A stretch of 64,000 bases of DNA from assembly GCF_029223885.1 (NCBI RefSeq), contig NZ_CP119409.1, positions 3,496,501-3,560,500 on the forward strand. The letters are read 5' to 3'. This DNA is from Pararhizobium gei. GTDB taxonomy: Bacteria; Pseudomonadota; Alphaproteobacteria; Rhizobiales; Rhizobiaceae. Position 1 is the first letter of the stretch, and every line of letters begins with the position of its first letter. The translations under genes were made by a program, and so were the position numbers. The notes beneath the pieces are model-generated. The model worked only from the letters and a program-made list of their open reading frames with translations, ran no database searches and had not been told where the DNA came from. Positions 7,842-19,497 of the stretch are shown here, piece by piece.

Positions 7842-8077
7842 TCACGTCTTCCCGGTAGGCGCCAGGCAGGCGAATCGCAGCCCGGCCATTGCATTTCAAG
7901 CCTGTCACAGTCTTAGACCTATTCCCCACGGCTTCACAACGGCAGGCGGGGCCCCGCTTCGCAGAAGCTGTGGATCACTGGCATTTAAAACGATTCTCAC
8001 AAGTTTTGGCTGAAGAACCGTCCCGCCTGAAGCGACAGGAAAAGCAACTGTCGGAAGGTCCGGAACAGCCGTTTTCA

Positions 8078-8105
8078 TTGACTCCATGAAAGCAGGTGCT
8101 ATGTG
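8078..8105 (+). promoter_or_regulatory. Candidate sigma-70 promoter for tkt
   Basis: TTGACT (8078-8083) and TATGTG (8100-8105) are separated by 16 bases, about 70 bp before the tkt start in the divergent gap with the DUF4164 gene. The match to consensus is moderate. Confidence 0.35.
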
Positions 8106-8120
8106 TCAGCCGCTTCCTAT

Positions 8121-8145
8121 ACGGTCTTTGGAGGATAGAGACCGT
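8121..8145 (+). promoter_or_regulatory. Hairpin or operator in the tkt leader
   Basis: ACGGTCT (8121-8127) and AGACCGT (8139-8145) are perfect 7-bp inverted copies around an 11-base centre, 31 bp before the tkt ATG and downstream of the candidate promoter. It could be a repressor site or an RNA hairpin. The centre contains GGAGG, a ribosome-site-like string in the loop. Confidence 0.4.
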
Positions 8146-8176
8146 TCCCTGTCCACCGAACTCAAGCGGAACAGTC

Positions 8177-10159
8177 ATGATCTCTCGCGAAAAACACGAC
8201 CGGATGGCAAATGCAATCCGTTTCCTTTCCATGGATGCCGTCGAAAAGGCCAATTCGGGCCACCCGGGACTGCCCATGGGTGCCGCCGACGTGGCAACGG
8301 TGCTATTCTCCCGTTACCTGAAATTCAACCCGAAGGCGCCGCTCTGGGCGGACCGCGATCGTTTCGTGCTGTCGGCAGGCCATGGTTCGATGCTCATCTA
8401 CTCTCTGCTCTACCTCACAGGCTACGAGGACATGAGCATCGAGGACATCAAGCAGTTCCGCCAGCTCGGTTCGAAGACCGCCGGCCATCCGGAATATGGT
8501 CACGCCACAGGCATCGAGACGACCACGGGTCCGCTCGGCCAGGGGATCGCCAATGCCGTCGGCATGGCGATTGCCGAGCGTAAGCTTGCCGAAGAGTTCG
8601 GTTCCGACTTGCAGGATCATCATACCTACGTTCTTTGCGGCGACGGCTGCCTGATGGAAGGCATCAGCCACGAAGCCATTGCGCTCGCCGGCCACCTGAA
8701 ACTGAACAAGCTGGTTCTCTTCTGGGACGACAACAACATCACCATCGACGGCGCCGTCTCGCTGTCGGATTCGACCGATCAGATCGCCCGCTTCCAGGCC
8801 GTTCACTGGAATACCATCCGCGTCGATGGTCACAATCCGGATGAGATTGCCGCCGCCATCGAAGCCGCGCATAAGTCCGACCGCCCGACCTTCATCGCCT
8901 GCAAAACGACGATCGGTTTCGGCGCACCGAACAAGGCCGGCACCCACAAGGTGCACGGCTCGCCGCTGGGCGCCGAAGAAATCGCCGCGACCCGCAAGGC
9001 ACTGAACTGGGAAGCCCCGGCCTTTGAAATCCCGGCCGACGTGCTCGACGCCTGGCGTGCCGCCGGCACCCGCTCGGTGGAGGAAAACAAGGCCTGGGAT
9101 GCCCGACTGGCCGCCGCGGAAGCAACGAAGAAGTCCGAGTTCGTGCGTCGTTTCGCCGGCGAACTGCCGGAGGATCTCGATGGCGCCATCGACACCTACA
9201 AGAAGAAGCTGGCCGGCAGCCCGCCGGCGATCGCAACCCGCAAGGCATCGGAAGATGCGCTGGAAGTGATCAACGGCACCCTGCCCGAAACGCTGGGCGG
9301 ATCGGCCGATCTGACGCCGTCCAACAACACCAAGACCAGCCAGATGAAATCGATCACCCCGACCGATTTCGCCGGCCGCTACGTGCACTGGGGCATCCGC
9401 GAACACGGCATGGCCGCTGCCATGAACGGGATCTCGCTGCACGGCGGCCTGATCCCCTATTCCGGCGGCTTCATGATCTTCTCGGACTATTGCCGTCCGT
9501 CGATCCGTCTTGCCGCCCTGATGGGCATCCGCGTCATCCATGTTCTGACCCATGATTCGATCGGCGTCGGCGAAGACGGCCCGACGCACGAACCGGTCGA
9601 GCACATGGCGGCGCTCCGCGCCATCCCGAACCTCTTGATGTTCCGCCCGGCCGATGCGGTCGAAACGGCGGAATGCTGGCAGCTGGCGCTGCACGAACAG
9701 CATCGCCCGTCCGGCCTGGCGCTGACCCGCCAGAACCTTGCGCCGTCGCGTCTCGACTATGCAGCCGAAAATCTCTGCGCCAAAGGTGCCTACGAATTGC
9801 GCTCCGCCGACAATGCCAAGGTCTCGCTCTTCGCCTCAGGTTCGGAAGTTGAACTTGCGGTCAAGGCAGCCGAAGAGCTGAACGGCAAGGGCATCGCAAC
9901 CCGTGTCGTTTCGGTTCCTTGCTTCGAGCTTTTTGCCGAACAGCCGGACGATTATCGCAAGTCGGTCATCGGCGACGCCCCCGTCAAGATCGCCGCAGAA
10001 GCGGCCGTCCGCCAGGGCTGGGATTACTTCATCGGCAACGAAGGCGACTTTGTCGGCATGAGCTCCTTCGGCGCCTCGGGCCCGGCCAAGGATCTCTACA
10101 AGCATTTCGGCATCACCGTGGAGGCAATCGTTGCGGCTGCCGAAAAAAAGCTTGCCTGA
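8177..10159 (+). CDS. tkt: Transketolase
   Basis: Transketolase moves two-carbon ketol units between sugar phosphates, linking the pentose phosphate pathway with glycolysis, using thiamine diphosphate. From the ATG at 8177 the product has 660 residues, the family norm, starting [20 protein letters not shown]; frames open further upstream read through the leader. Visible motifs are [14 protein letters not shown], the diphosphate motif [13 protein letters not shown], the pyrimidine-domain [17 protein letters not shown] with its catalytic glutamate, and [16 protein letters not shown]. It is the first of a glycolytic set in one direction (tkt, gap, pgk, fba). Confidence 0.97.
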   Translation: MISREKHDRMANAIRFLSMDAVEKANSGHPGLPMGAADVATVLFSRYLKFNPKAPLWADRDRFVLSAGHGSMLIYSLLYLTGYEDMSIEDIKQFRQLGSKTAGHPEYGHATGIETTTGPLGQGIANAVGMAIAERKLAEEFGSDLQDHHTYVLCGDGCLMEGISHEAIALAGHLKLNKLVLFWDDNNITIDGAVSLSDSTDQIARFQAVHWNTIRVDGHNPDEIAAAIEAAHKSDRPTFIACKTTIGFGAPNKAGTHKVHGSPLGAEEIAATRKALNWEAPAFEIPADVLDAWRAAGTRSVEENKAWDARLAAAEATKKSEFVRRFAGELPEDLDGAIDTYKKKLAGSPPAIATRKASEDALEVINGTLPETLGGSADLTPSNNTKTSQMKSITPTDFAGRYVHWGIREHGMAAAMNGISLHGGLIPYSGGFMIFSDYCRPSIRLAALMGIRVIHVLTHDSIGVGEDGPTHEPVEHMAALRAIPNLLMFRPADAVETAECWQLALHEQHRPSGLALTRQNLAPSRLDYAAENLCAKGAYELRSADNAKVSLFASGSEVELAVKAAEELNGKGIATRVVSVPCFELFAEQPDDYRKSVIGDAPVKIAAEAAVRQGWDYFIGNEGDFVGMSSFGASGPAKDLYKHFGITVEAIVAAAEKKLA

Positions 10160-10168
10160 CTTATAAAC

Positions 10169-10192
10169 GGGCGCGGCTTGACTGACGCGCCC
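10169..10192 (+). other. Hairpin between tkt and gap
   Basis: GGGCGCG (10169-10175) and CGCGCCC (10186-10192) form a 7-bp GC-rich stem with a 10-base loop. No run of T follows, so it is more likely a processing or partial termination point than a full terminator. Confidence 0.4.
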
Positions 10193-10232
10193 CATTCACC
10201 ATCAAGACCTTTTTGACAGGGAGAGACCTGAA

Positions 10233-11243
<1,011 letters not shown>

Positions 11244-11247
11244 GCCG

Positions 11248-11814
11248 ATGTTCAGAGCCCTCCCCTTTAAGACGGTGCGCTGGCGTCCGCTCGAAGGGGT
11301 GGGGCTCGAGCATCTGACGCTCGGTCACATCGAAGGCGGCGGCATCTGCGCCTCCAGCGTTGTGATCGGCGAGCGCGGTGGCCGCCCCTATGGCATCCAC
11401 TACCAGATCGATTGCGACGAGCACTGGACCGTGCTGTCTCTCGACATTCAGACCACGGACGGCCTGCGGCTGGGACTGACCTCCGATGGCAGGGGCCACT
11501 GGACCGATGAAGCCGGCCTGCCGCTCCCCGCCTTCGACGGCTGCATCGACATCGATTTGGCAGGCAGTCCTTTTACCAACACATTGCCTGTCCGCCGCCT
11601 TGGACTGACGCCAGAAGACGGCACCGTCAAGCTCTCCATGCTCTATGTGCCTTTCGATACGTTCGAGCCCTGTCTCGACCGCCAGCACTATACATGCCTG
11701 ACGGAATCGAAACTGTACCGCTACGAGGCTGACGACCGGTCTTTTGCCGCTGAACTGCCGGTGGACGAGGACGGGCTGGTGATGGATTACCCCACCCTTT
11801 TCCAGAGACTGTGA
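11248..11814 (+). CDS. Putative glycolipid-binding domain protein (PA1994/DUF1089 family)
   Basis: The 188-residue protein reads [20 protein letters not shown] near its start and [20 protein letters not shown] in the middle, the pattern of the PA1994-like putative glycolipid-binding family, a beta-rich fold related to LolA/LppX-like shapes. There is no signal peptide, so it is probably cytoplasmic. Its start is 4 bp after gap and its end is 13 bp before pgk, so it must be transcribed with the glycolytic genes. A metabolic link is suggested by position only; no activity is known. Confidence 0.8.
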   Translation: MFRALPFKTVRWRPLEGVGLEHLTLGHIEGGGICASSVVIGERGGRPYGIHYQIDCDEHWTVLSLDIQTTDGLRLGLTSDGRGHWTDEAGLPLPAFDGCIDIDLAGSPFTNTLPVRRLGLTPEDGTVKLSMLYVPFDTFEPCLDRQHYTCLTESKLYRYEADDRSFAAELPVDEDGLVMDYPTLFQRL

Positions 11815-11827
11815 CCGGAGACCGTTC

Positions 11828-13027
11828 ATGACATTCAAGACCCTCGACGACCTGACTGATATCGCCGGCAAGCGCGTGCTCGTGCGTGTCGATCTCAACG
11901 TTCCGGTCAAGGATGGCAAGGTGACCGACGCGACCCGCATCGAACGCGTCTTGCCGACAATCCGCGAGCTTTCGGAGAAGGGCGCAAAGGTCATTCTACT
12001 GGCGCATTTCGGGCGCCCCAAGGGTGAGCCGGTTGCCGACATGTCTCTGTCGCTGATCGCTCCCGCAGTCGAGGATATTCTTGACCAGCGGGTTCATTTC
12101 GCTTCCGACTGCATCGGCGAAAAGGCGGCCAGCGCCATTGCAGGCATGAACGATGGCGACGTGCTGCTTCTTGAAAACACCCGTTTTCACAAGGGTGAGG
12201 AAAAGAACGATCCGGAGTTTACCAAGGCGCTGGCTGCCAACGGCGACATTTATGTCAACGACGCCTTTTCCGCAGCCCATCGCGCCCATGCATCGACGGA
12301 GGGACTTGCGCGACTTCTCCCCGCCTATGCCGGCCGCACGATGCAGGCCGAACTGGAAGCCTTGGAAAAGGGGCTCGGCAACCCGAAACGCCCGGTCGTC
12401 GCCATCGTCGGCGGCGCCAAGGTTTCGACCAAGATCGATCTTTTGATGAATCTTGTCCAAAAGGTCGATGCCTTGGTCATCGGCGGCGGCATGGCCAATA
12501 CCTTTATCGCCGCACGCGGCACCAATGTCGGCAAGTCGCTCTGCGAGCATGATCTTGCCGAGACCGCAAGACAGATCATGACCGAGGCCGCCTCAGCCGG
12601 TTGCGCCATCGTTCTCCCTGTCGACGGCGTCGTTGCCCGCGAGTTCAAGGCAGGGGCAGACAACGAGGTGGTCGATATCGAAGCGATCCCCGCCGATGCG
12701 ATGGTGCTCGACGTCGGCCCGAAATCGATCGCTGCCGTGAACGACTGGGTCAGCAAGGCGCATACGCTGGTTTGGAACGGTCCGCTCGGCGCCTTTGAGA
12801 TCGCCCCCTTCGACAAGGCGACGGTGGCAGTCGCCAAACATGCGGCGGCACGAACAAAGAGCGGCGCGTTGGTCTCTGTTGCCGGCGGCGGCGATACGGT
12901 TTCCGCCATGAACCACGCCGAGGTTGCCGATGACCTGAGCTATGTCTCAACGGCTGGAGGTGCATTTCTTGAATGGATGGAAGGCAAGCCGCTCCCCGGC
13001 GTCGATATCCTTCACCAGAAACTGTAG
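11828..13027 (+). CDS. pgk: Phosphoglycerate kinase
   Basis: The enzyme makes ATP and 3-phosphoglycerate from 1,3-bisphosphoglycerate. The 399-residue product carries the substrate-binding [15 protein letters not shown] near residue 20, HFGRPKG near 61, [16 protein letters not shown] in the nucleotide domain and the C-terminal [11 protein letters not shown] glycine loop. The length is standard. It is separated from gap by the small glycolipid-domain gene and followed by a 195-bp gap with operator-like boxes before fba. Confidence 0.97.
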   Translation: MTFKTLDDLTDIAGKRVLVRVDLNVPVKDGKVTDATRIERVLPTIRELSEKGAKVILLAHFGRPKGEPVADMSLSLIAPAVEDILDQRVHFASDCIGEKAASAIAGMNDGDVLLLENTRFHKGEEKNDPEFTKALAANGDIYVNDAFSAAHRAHASTEGLARLLPAYAGRTMQAELEALEKGLGNPKRPVVAIVGGAKVSTKIDLLMNLVQKVDALVIGGGMANTFIAARGTNVGKSLCEHDLAETARQIMTEAASAGCAIVLPVDGVVAREFKAGADNEVVDIEAIPADAMVLDVGPKSIAAVNDWVSKAHTLVWNGPLGAFEIAPFDKATVAVAKHAAARTKSGALVSVAGGGDTVSAMNHAEVADDLSYVSTAGGAFLEWMEGKPLPGVDILHQKL

Positions 13028-13117
13028 GTTTCCATTTTCCCGTCGCATTTCCGAAGGCTTCGACGACTGTCGGGGCCTTCTCCGATTTGGACTTCGCTGA
13101 AATAATCCCAACATTTC

Positions 13118-13144
13118 AAACGATTAAATTTATTTCAATCGTTT
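13118..13144. promoter_or_regulatory. Paired LacI-type boxes upstream of class I aldolase gene
   Basis: AAACGATT (13118-13125) and AATCGTTT (13137-13144) are perfect inverted copies with an 11-base AT-rich spacer, in the 195-bp pgk-fba gap about 80 bp before the fba start. Each copy is itself nearly symmetric about a central CG, as in LacI/GalR-family operators. A LacI-family carbon regulator is a reasonable guess; none is encoded nearby. Confidence 0.5.
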
Positions 13145-13222
13145 AAAGTAATTTAACCGCCATTTTCCTTCCACTGTTCTTCTGGTATCGGCGATCCACG
13201 GGATCAACAGAGGAGAACGCCG

Positions 13223-14248
13223 ATGAGCGAAAGACTGGAAGATATTGCAGCAGGAATGATGGCCACCGGCAAGGGGTTGCTGGCAGCGGACGAATCGACT
13301 GCGACCATCGGCAAGCGCTTCGACACGATCGGCCTCGCTTCGACGGAAACGTCACGCCGCGACTATCGCGAAATGCTGTTTCGCGCCGACGACGCCATGA
13401 AATCCTGCATTTCCGGGGTCATCCTATACGAAGAAACCCTGTTTCAGAAGGCCGCCGACGGCACCCCATTGGTGGACATCATCCGCGCTGCCGGCGCCGT
13501 TTCCGGCATCAAGGTCGATGCCGGCGCCAAACCGATGGTCAATTTCCCGGGCGAAACCGTGACCGAAGGCCTGGACGGTCTGGCTGGCCGTCTGAAAACC
13601 TATTACGACGCTGGCGCGCGCTTTGCCAAGTGGCGGGGCGTCATCGCGGTGTCGGACGTTCTTCCGAGCTACGGCTCCGTCAAGGCCAATGCCCAGGCAC
13701 TCGCCCGCTATGCGGCCCTCTGCCAGGACGCCGGCATCGTACCGATCGTCGAACCGGAAGTCCTGATGGACGGTACGCCTGGCGACCACTCGATCGAACG
13801 GTCGGAGACAGTGACTGCGGAAACGCTGCGCATCGTCTTCGATGAACTGAACGACGCCCGCGTCAGCCTGGAAGGTATCATCCTGAAGCCGAGCATGGTG
13901 ATCGACGGCAAACATGCCCGCAAGGCAAGCATCGCCGAAGTCGCCGAGCGGACCGTCCGCGTCCTGAAGCGCACCGTTCCGTCAGCCGTTCCCGGCATCG
14001 CCTTCCTTTCCGGCGGTCAATCCACAGAAGAGGCCACCGCGCATCTTTCGGCAATGAAGGCCGGCTACGATCTTCCCTGGGGCATGACCTTCTCCTACGG
14101 CCGCGCGCTTCAGACCGAGGCACTCAATGCATGGGGCGGCAAGTCGGAAAATGTCGCTGCCGGCCAGCGCGCCTTCAGCCATCGCGCCAGAATGTGCAGC
14201 CTCGCCGCCACCGGCGGCTGGAAGAAGGAACTCGAGAAGGCCGCTTGA
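13223..14248 (+). CDS. Class I fructose-bisphosphate aldolase
   Basis: The enzyme splits fructose-1,6-bisphosphate into two trioses through a Schiff base. This 341-residue protein is of the class I (metal-free) type: ATGKGLLAADESTATIGKRF at 14-33, GGVxxYEET-like GVILYEETLFQ at 65-75, KWRGV at 136, and the Schiff-base lysine K222 in GIILKPSMV. The C-terminus is AATGGWKKELEKAA. AGAGGAG before the ATG supports the start. Many rhizobia also carry a class II enzyme. Paired boxes upstream suggest it has its own control, separate from pgk. An intrinsic terminator follows. Confidence 0.96.
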   Translation: MSERLEDIAAGMMATGKGLLAADESTATIGKRFDTIGLASTETSRRDYREMLFRADDAMKSCISGVILYEETLFQKAADGTPLVDIIRAAGAVSGIKVDAGAKPMVNFPGETVTEGLDGLAGRLKTYYDAGARFAKWRGVIAVSDVLPSYGSVKANAQALARYAALCQDAGIVPIVEPEVLMDGTPGDHSIERSETVTAETLRIVFDELNDARVSLEGIILKPSMVIDGKHARKASIAEVAERTVRVLKRTVPSAVPGIAFLSGGQSTEEATAHLSAMKAGYDLPWGMTFSYGRALQTEALNAWGGKSENVAAGQRAFSHRARMCSLAATGGWKKELEKAA

Positions 14249-14275
14249 TTTTACAGATTATTTTGGGGGAGGACG

Positions 14276-14309
14276 GCCCGGCTCGCGCAAGCGACCGGGC
14301 TTTCTTTTT
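14276..14309 (+). terminator. Intrinsic terminator after the aldolase gene
   Basis: GCCCGG and CCGGGC enclose a short inner CTCGC/GCGA stem with a GCAA loop, followed by TTTCTTTTT. It ends the glycolytic block about 30 bp after the fba stop. Confidence 0.85.
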
Positions 14310-14329
14310 GGGCACTCCAGCTTTCGAAA

Positions 14330-14485
14330 CTAAGGCCGAACCAGAACCGTGACCATCATCACGGCGATCGCGAAAACCGCGATCTTCCAGAAATCACGTC
14401 TGTGCCGCAAGCCCGGAAGGTTGAGCGGCTTCAGAAGCTGGACGACCATCGCCAAAAGCAGCAGGATCGTTAACGCTTTCGACAT
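14330..14485 (-). CDS. Small two-helix membrane protein
   Basis: The 51-residue protein reads MSKALTILLLLAMVVQLLKP, a short basic loop (LRHRRDFWK), then IAVFAIAVMMVTVLVRP. These are two hydrophobic segments joined by a positively charged turn. The start at 14485 has AGGAA five bases upstream, which favours it over an in-frame start eleven codons earlier. I do not recognise the family, though similar short proteins occur next to aldolase genes in rhizobia. It is convergent with the aldolase gene and divergent from an MFS gene. Confidence 0.65.
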   Translation of the reverse strand: MSKALTILLLLAMVVQLLKPLNLPGLRHRRDFWKIAVFAIAVMMVTVLVRP

Positions 14486-14674
14486 GGATATTCCTGCTTC
14501 TGCAAAACAAACCGGCAAAAGCCCGGCCTGTCATAGACCTGCCACTTTCCCGCAGGATCAGGGCTAGGCTCTTGCCACAGATTTTGCAACGCCATCACCC
14601 TTTGAAATTTCCGGCTGGCAATTGCGAAGGCACCGTTCTACCTTTTCAACGCAGCCGGACACCGCGGAATTCCC

Positions 14675-15949
14675 ATGACAAAAAATCTGCTTCCCGTTAC
14701 CGCCCTTCTGCTTGGGACGTTGTTTCTCTTTTTGGGAAACGGGTTGCACAGCCTGCTTCTACCTGTGCGCGGCACGACTGAGGGTTATTCCACGACACTG
14801 CTCGGGTTACTGGGTACTTCCTGGGCGAGCGGCTTCGTGCTCGGCTGCCTGCTCGCACCGACCATCGTCAAGCGTGCCGGCCATGTCCGCGCCTTCAGCT
14901 GCTTTGCCTCGTTGCTGGCGATCATCGCGCTTTTGACCGGCATTCTGGTTGATCCGATCTGGTGGGTAGCGCTACGCGCCTTCACCGGTTTTTCGACGGC
15001 CGGCACGTCGATGATCATCGAAAGCTGGCTGAACGAACGCGCCACCAACGAAAGCCGCGGCGCGATTTTCTCGCTCTATATCGCCATCACGCTGATGGGT
15101 GTTGTTGGAGGCCAGTTGATGATTCCCTTCGGCGATACGGGAACCTCCCTGTTCTTCATGATCTGCGGCATCGTCTACTGCCTGGCCATGCTGCCAACCC
15201 TGCTGTCGACTGCCGCTCTGCCACAACCCCTCAAGCAGGTTCGCCTCGACCTGCCGGCACTCTACCGCACATCGCCGATTTCGTTCCTCGGCATTCTTCT
15301 TGTCGGCATCGCCAACGGTGCCTATGGCACGTTGGGAGCCGTCTTCGGCCGCCAGGTCGGTCTGACCGACAGCAACGTGGCGCTGATGATGAGCACGACG
15401 ATCTTTGCCGGGGCGGTCATGCAGTTCCCGGCGGGCCGACTCTCCGACAGGATCGACCGGCGCTATGTCCTTGCCGCCCTGGCGGCCGTTGCAGCCATTG
15501 CCGGGTCGCTGGTTTTCCTGCTTGAGCCGACGGGTGTCGTACTTCTCATCGCCCTTGTCGGCATCTATGGCGCGACGGCGAACGCCCTTTACCCGATTGC
15601 CGTTTCGCATGCCAACGACTTTGCGGCGCCGGAAGACTTCGTCAAGATTTCCGGCGGCCTGCTGCTCCTCTACGGCATCGGCACGATCATCGGCCCCACG
15701 ATCGGCGGCCCGATCATGACCGTGACCGGCCCTTACGGCCTGTTCATGATCACGGCCTGCGCCCACGTCATGATAACGATTTACGCGATCTTCCGAAGCC
15801 GGATGCGCGCCGCCGTGCCGGCTGCGGAACGCGAAACCTATTCCACCAATTATCCCGGCACCGTGACCCCGGAAAGCCTGCAGATGTCGCCCCGCGCCGC
15901 ACCCTTCGAAGAAGAGCCAGATGCAAAGGACGAGAGCAAAACGGCGTGA
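14675..15949 (+). CDS. MFS transporter
   Basis: The 424-residue protein has about twelve hydrophobic segments in two halves and a charged C-terminal tail. The loop between helices 2 and 3 carries LAPTIVKRAGHVRAF, and AGRLSDRIDRRYVLA fills the equivalent place in the second half, the standard MFS signature. The overall pattern resembles YcaD-type carriers, for which the substrate is unknown. The gene stands alone between the small membrane protein gene and a long non-coding gap. No regulator adjoins it. Confidence 0.9.
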   Translation: MTKNLLPVTALLLGTLFLFLGNGLHSLLLPVRGTTEGYSTTLLGLLGTSWASGFVLGCLLAPTIVKRAGHVRAFSCFASLLAIIALLTGILVDPIWWVALRAFTGFSTAGTSMIIESWLNERATNESRGAIFSLYIAITLMGVVGGQLMIPFGDTGTSLFFMICGIVYCLAMLPTLLSTAALPQPLKQVRLDLPALYRTSPISFLGILLVGIANGAYGTLGAVFGRQVGLTDSNVALMMSTTIFAGAVMQFPAGRLSDRIDRRYVLAALAAVAAIAGSLVFLLEPTGVVLLIALVGIYGATANALYPIAVSHANDFAAPEDFVKISGGLLLLYGIGTIIGPTIGGPIMTVTGPYGLFMITACAHVMITIYAIFRSRMRAAVPAAERETYSTNYPGTVTPESLQMSPRAAPFEEEPDAKDESKTA

Positions 15950-15996
15950 AGGAGGCTCTGACCTGTCGTTCCCTTTGCAGATAAAGCTGTCGCTCC

Positions 15997-16022
15997 CGAC
16001 GTCTCGAATCATCGGGACGTCG
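15997..16022 (+). other. Strong hairpin in the MFS-rcdA intergenic region
   Basis: CGACGTC-T-CGA and TCG-G-GACGTCG pair with a four-base ATCA loop. No T run follows, so it is a poor intrinsic terminator on the plus strand. It lies at the start of the 484-bp gap before rcdA. Apart from this hairpin, the candidate sRNA and its terminator, I see nothing in that gap. Confidence 0.5.
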
Positions 16023-16182
16023 TCGGAAAGCAAGACAACTGCCGTGAGCTTCGTTTTTTACCGAAGTTTACTGCAGTGGCGGAGCACCGGGAAGATACAG
16101 TTCGTGCAGCCAAATCGCTTCCGGTTAACTGTTCATTAAGCATTACTTGTTATTGTCACGCCATCCGGATCGCTCTGGACTC

Positions 16183-16259
16183 GGACGTTCCCCTCTGGTG
16201 AACGGTCTGATTTTTCTCCCTGTTTTACCTTGAGAGCCGCTTTTGCGGCTCTTTTTTTA
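16183..16259 (+). ncRNA. Candidate 77-nt trans-acting sRNA, MmgR/alpha-r8-like
   Basis: This non-coding segment has a small 5' hairpin (GTTCCCC/GGTGAAC around a TCT loop, 16187-16203) and an unpaired pyrimidine-rich stretch (TTTTTCTCCCTGTTTT). A perfect 8-bp terminator hairpin (AGAGCCGC, TTTT, GCGGCTCT) and a T run follow. Two hairpins flanking a UUUCCUCCCU-like single strand is what I recall for the rhizobial alpha-r8 sRNA MmgR, which affects polyhydroxybutyrate granules. The CUCCC string could pair with ribosome-binding sites of target mRNAs. The 5' end is estimated and no convincing promoter is visible. Confidence 0.5.
16233..16258 (+). terminator. Intrinsic terminator of the candidate sRNA
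   Basis: An 8-bp perfect stem (AGAGCCGC and GCGGCTCT) has a TTTT loop and a seven-base T run, with a second T run just after. There is no coding gene within 280 bp upstream, which points to a separate short transcript. Confidence 0.85.
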
Positions 16260-16433
16260 TCTTTTTTTTCCGCGCTGCAAAGACTTGTGGAGATTAACCC
16301 TTTCTTAAGAATGCGCTTGCGTGAAATGGGCTATAGGATCATGTTCGAACTATAGAACGAACCGGCGCGAAACTTTCTGTTAACCAGTTCGTTACCTGTC
16401 CGAGTCGATGCGTTTAACCAGGGAAATCAGATC

Positions 16434-16952
16434 ATGTCCGAACGCGGATTGAATACTGTGAGCTTCGCAGGCCACGCTGCGTCTTCAGCGCAGTTCAAGG
16501 CGCTCTACGCCGAAGGCATGGGTCTGGTCGAGGAAACCGCAAGCTATCTGGACGGCCCCGGTCGCGCAGCCTCGAAGGTTTTGCCACGGATGGCCTCGGT
16601 GCTTTACGCTGCCGAATCCATGCGTCTCACCACCCGCCTGATGCAGATGGCGTCATGGCTGCTTTTGCAGCGCGCGGTAAACAACGGCGAGATGAACCGC
16701 GAACAGGTCCTGTCCGAAAAGAACAAGGTGCGTCTCGACAGCTTCAATGTTGATCGCGCGGCGCCCGGATGGCAAGATCTGCCGGAAGGTTTCCGGGATC
16801 TGATCGAACGCTCGTTGCGCCTGCAAAACCGCGTTGCCCTGCTCGACCGCGAAATCTATCGTCCCCAGGAAGCCCAGAACTTCACTCCGGACAACCAGAA
16901 CGGCGTCAAGGCCCAACTTAATCTGTTGCAGACGGCATTCGGAACGAACTGA
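16434..16952 (+). CDS. rcdA: RcdA-like protease adaptor (DUF1465)
   Basis: The 172-residue protein matches DUF1465, the family of Caulobacter RcdA, an adaptor that helps ClpXP degrade cell-cycle proteins such as CtrA. Recognisable stretches are FKALYAEGMGLVEETASYLDG near residue 23, SESMRLTT-like YAAESMRLTTRLMQMASWLL near 62, and LPEGFRDLIERSLRLQNRVA near 115. It is predicted to be helical and soluble. The C-terminus (NFTPDNQNGVKAQLNLLQTA) is the disordered tail typical of the family. A terminator follows directly. The adaptor role is carried over from Caulobacter. Confidence 0.85.
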   Translation: MSERGLNTVSFAGHAASSAQFKALYAEGMGLVEETASYLDGPGRAASKVLPRMASVLYAAESMRLTTRLMQMASWLLLQRAVNNGEMNREQVLSEKNKVRLDSFNVDRAAPGWQDLPEGFRDLIERSLRLQNRVALLDREIYRPQEAQNFTPDNQNGVKAQLNLLQTAFGTN

Positions 16953-16980
16953 TCGCGAACGCGCAGCGTCTAATTATGGA

Positions 16981-17009
16981 ACCCGGCAGGTAATTCTCGC
17001 CGGGTTTTT
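16981..17009 (+). terminator. Intrinsic terminator after rcdA
   Basis: ACCCGGC and GCCGGGT pair in a 7-bp stem with an 11-base loop, followed by TTTTT. It lies about 30 bp after the rcdA stop. Confidence 0.85.
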
Positions 17010-17088
17010 GCATGGTTTCATGCAATTGCGGCTGGCCGCCGACACTCGTTCAACTGCGGGGCTAGAAAAATCCGTCAATGCAGAACGC

Positions 17089-17116
17089 AAAAAAGCCCGG
17101 ACAAACCGGGCTTTTC
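17089..17116. terminator. Bidirectional terminator downstream of rpmE
   Basis: AAAAGCCCGG and CCGGGCTTTT form a perfect 10-bp stem with an ACAAA loop. On the minus strand it ends rpmE with a T run of six. Confidence 0.85.
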
Positions 17117-17142
17117 CAAACTCGTATGCAAGCGGCAGAAGC

Positions 17143-17364
17143 TTAGAGGCCGAGACCTTCGAAGCGCTTCTTGAACTTGGAAACGCGGCCGCCGCGGTCC
17201 AGCATCTGCTGGTTGCCGCCGGTCCAGGCCGGGTGCGACTTCGGATCGATTTCAAGGTTCATGGTCTGGCCTTCCGAACCCCAGGTCGAACGTGTCTGGT
17301 ATTCGGTGCCATCGGTCATGACGACATTGATCATGTGGTAAGCGGGATGGATATCAGCCTTCAT
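17143..17364 (-). CDS. rpmE: 50S ribosomal protein L31, cysteine-free type
   Basis: The 73-residue product starts [20 protein letters not shown] and contains [20 protein letters not shown], the L31 signature. The zinc-binding cysteines found in C-plus L31 proteins are missing; there is no cysteine at all, so it does not bind zinc. A frame open further upstream is not part of the gene. L31 sits on the large-subunit central protuberance and bridges the subunits. It stands alone, with its own terminator, divergent from the ABC transporter gene. Confidence 0.96.
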   Translation of the reverse strand: MKADIHPAYHMINVVMTDGTEYQTRSTWGSEGQTMNLEIDPKSHPAWTGGNQQMLDRGGRVSKFKKRFEGLGL

Positions 17365-17579
17365 AACACTCTTCCTGCAAGTTCCAGGGTCCAATTGTCG
17401 CAAGCCGTTCGAGGGCCATTGCGGCATGGGGACCGAACACGTAAATGAAGCCGCAGACCACGGAAGGACCACGGCTTCCCAATTTGATGCCGTGCCTATA
17501 CATGATGGTCACCGGGATAACAAGTACCGCCGGAGAAGACTTGTGCGGCTTTCGCCGCTTCTTCGGTATTGGAGGTAAT

Positions 17580-19385
<1,806 letters not shown>

Positions 19386-19497
19386 AGTCCGCCGTCACAC
19401 GTCCGAAGGTTGCCCTTCTCCCGCGCCGCGCTATTCTTCATCAGGGGAATGGCAGGAGGCCATGACCGCAATCGGTACATCCTGGGAGGAGAAAAGA

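Noticed and set aside
8303-9703. Open frame of 466 codons on the minus strand opposite tkt
   Set aside because: It lies wholly antisense to transketolase, its product is rich in R, G, H and D without any family signature, and it follows from high GC at third positions.
14572-14781. 69-codon frame overlapping the start of the MFS gene
   Set aside because: It is a shadow in another frame of a clear membrane protein gene.
15997-16022. Strong hairpin considered as an intrinsic terminator of the MFS gene
   Set aside because: No T run follows on the plus strand, so it is reported only as a hairpin.
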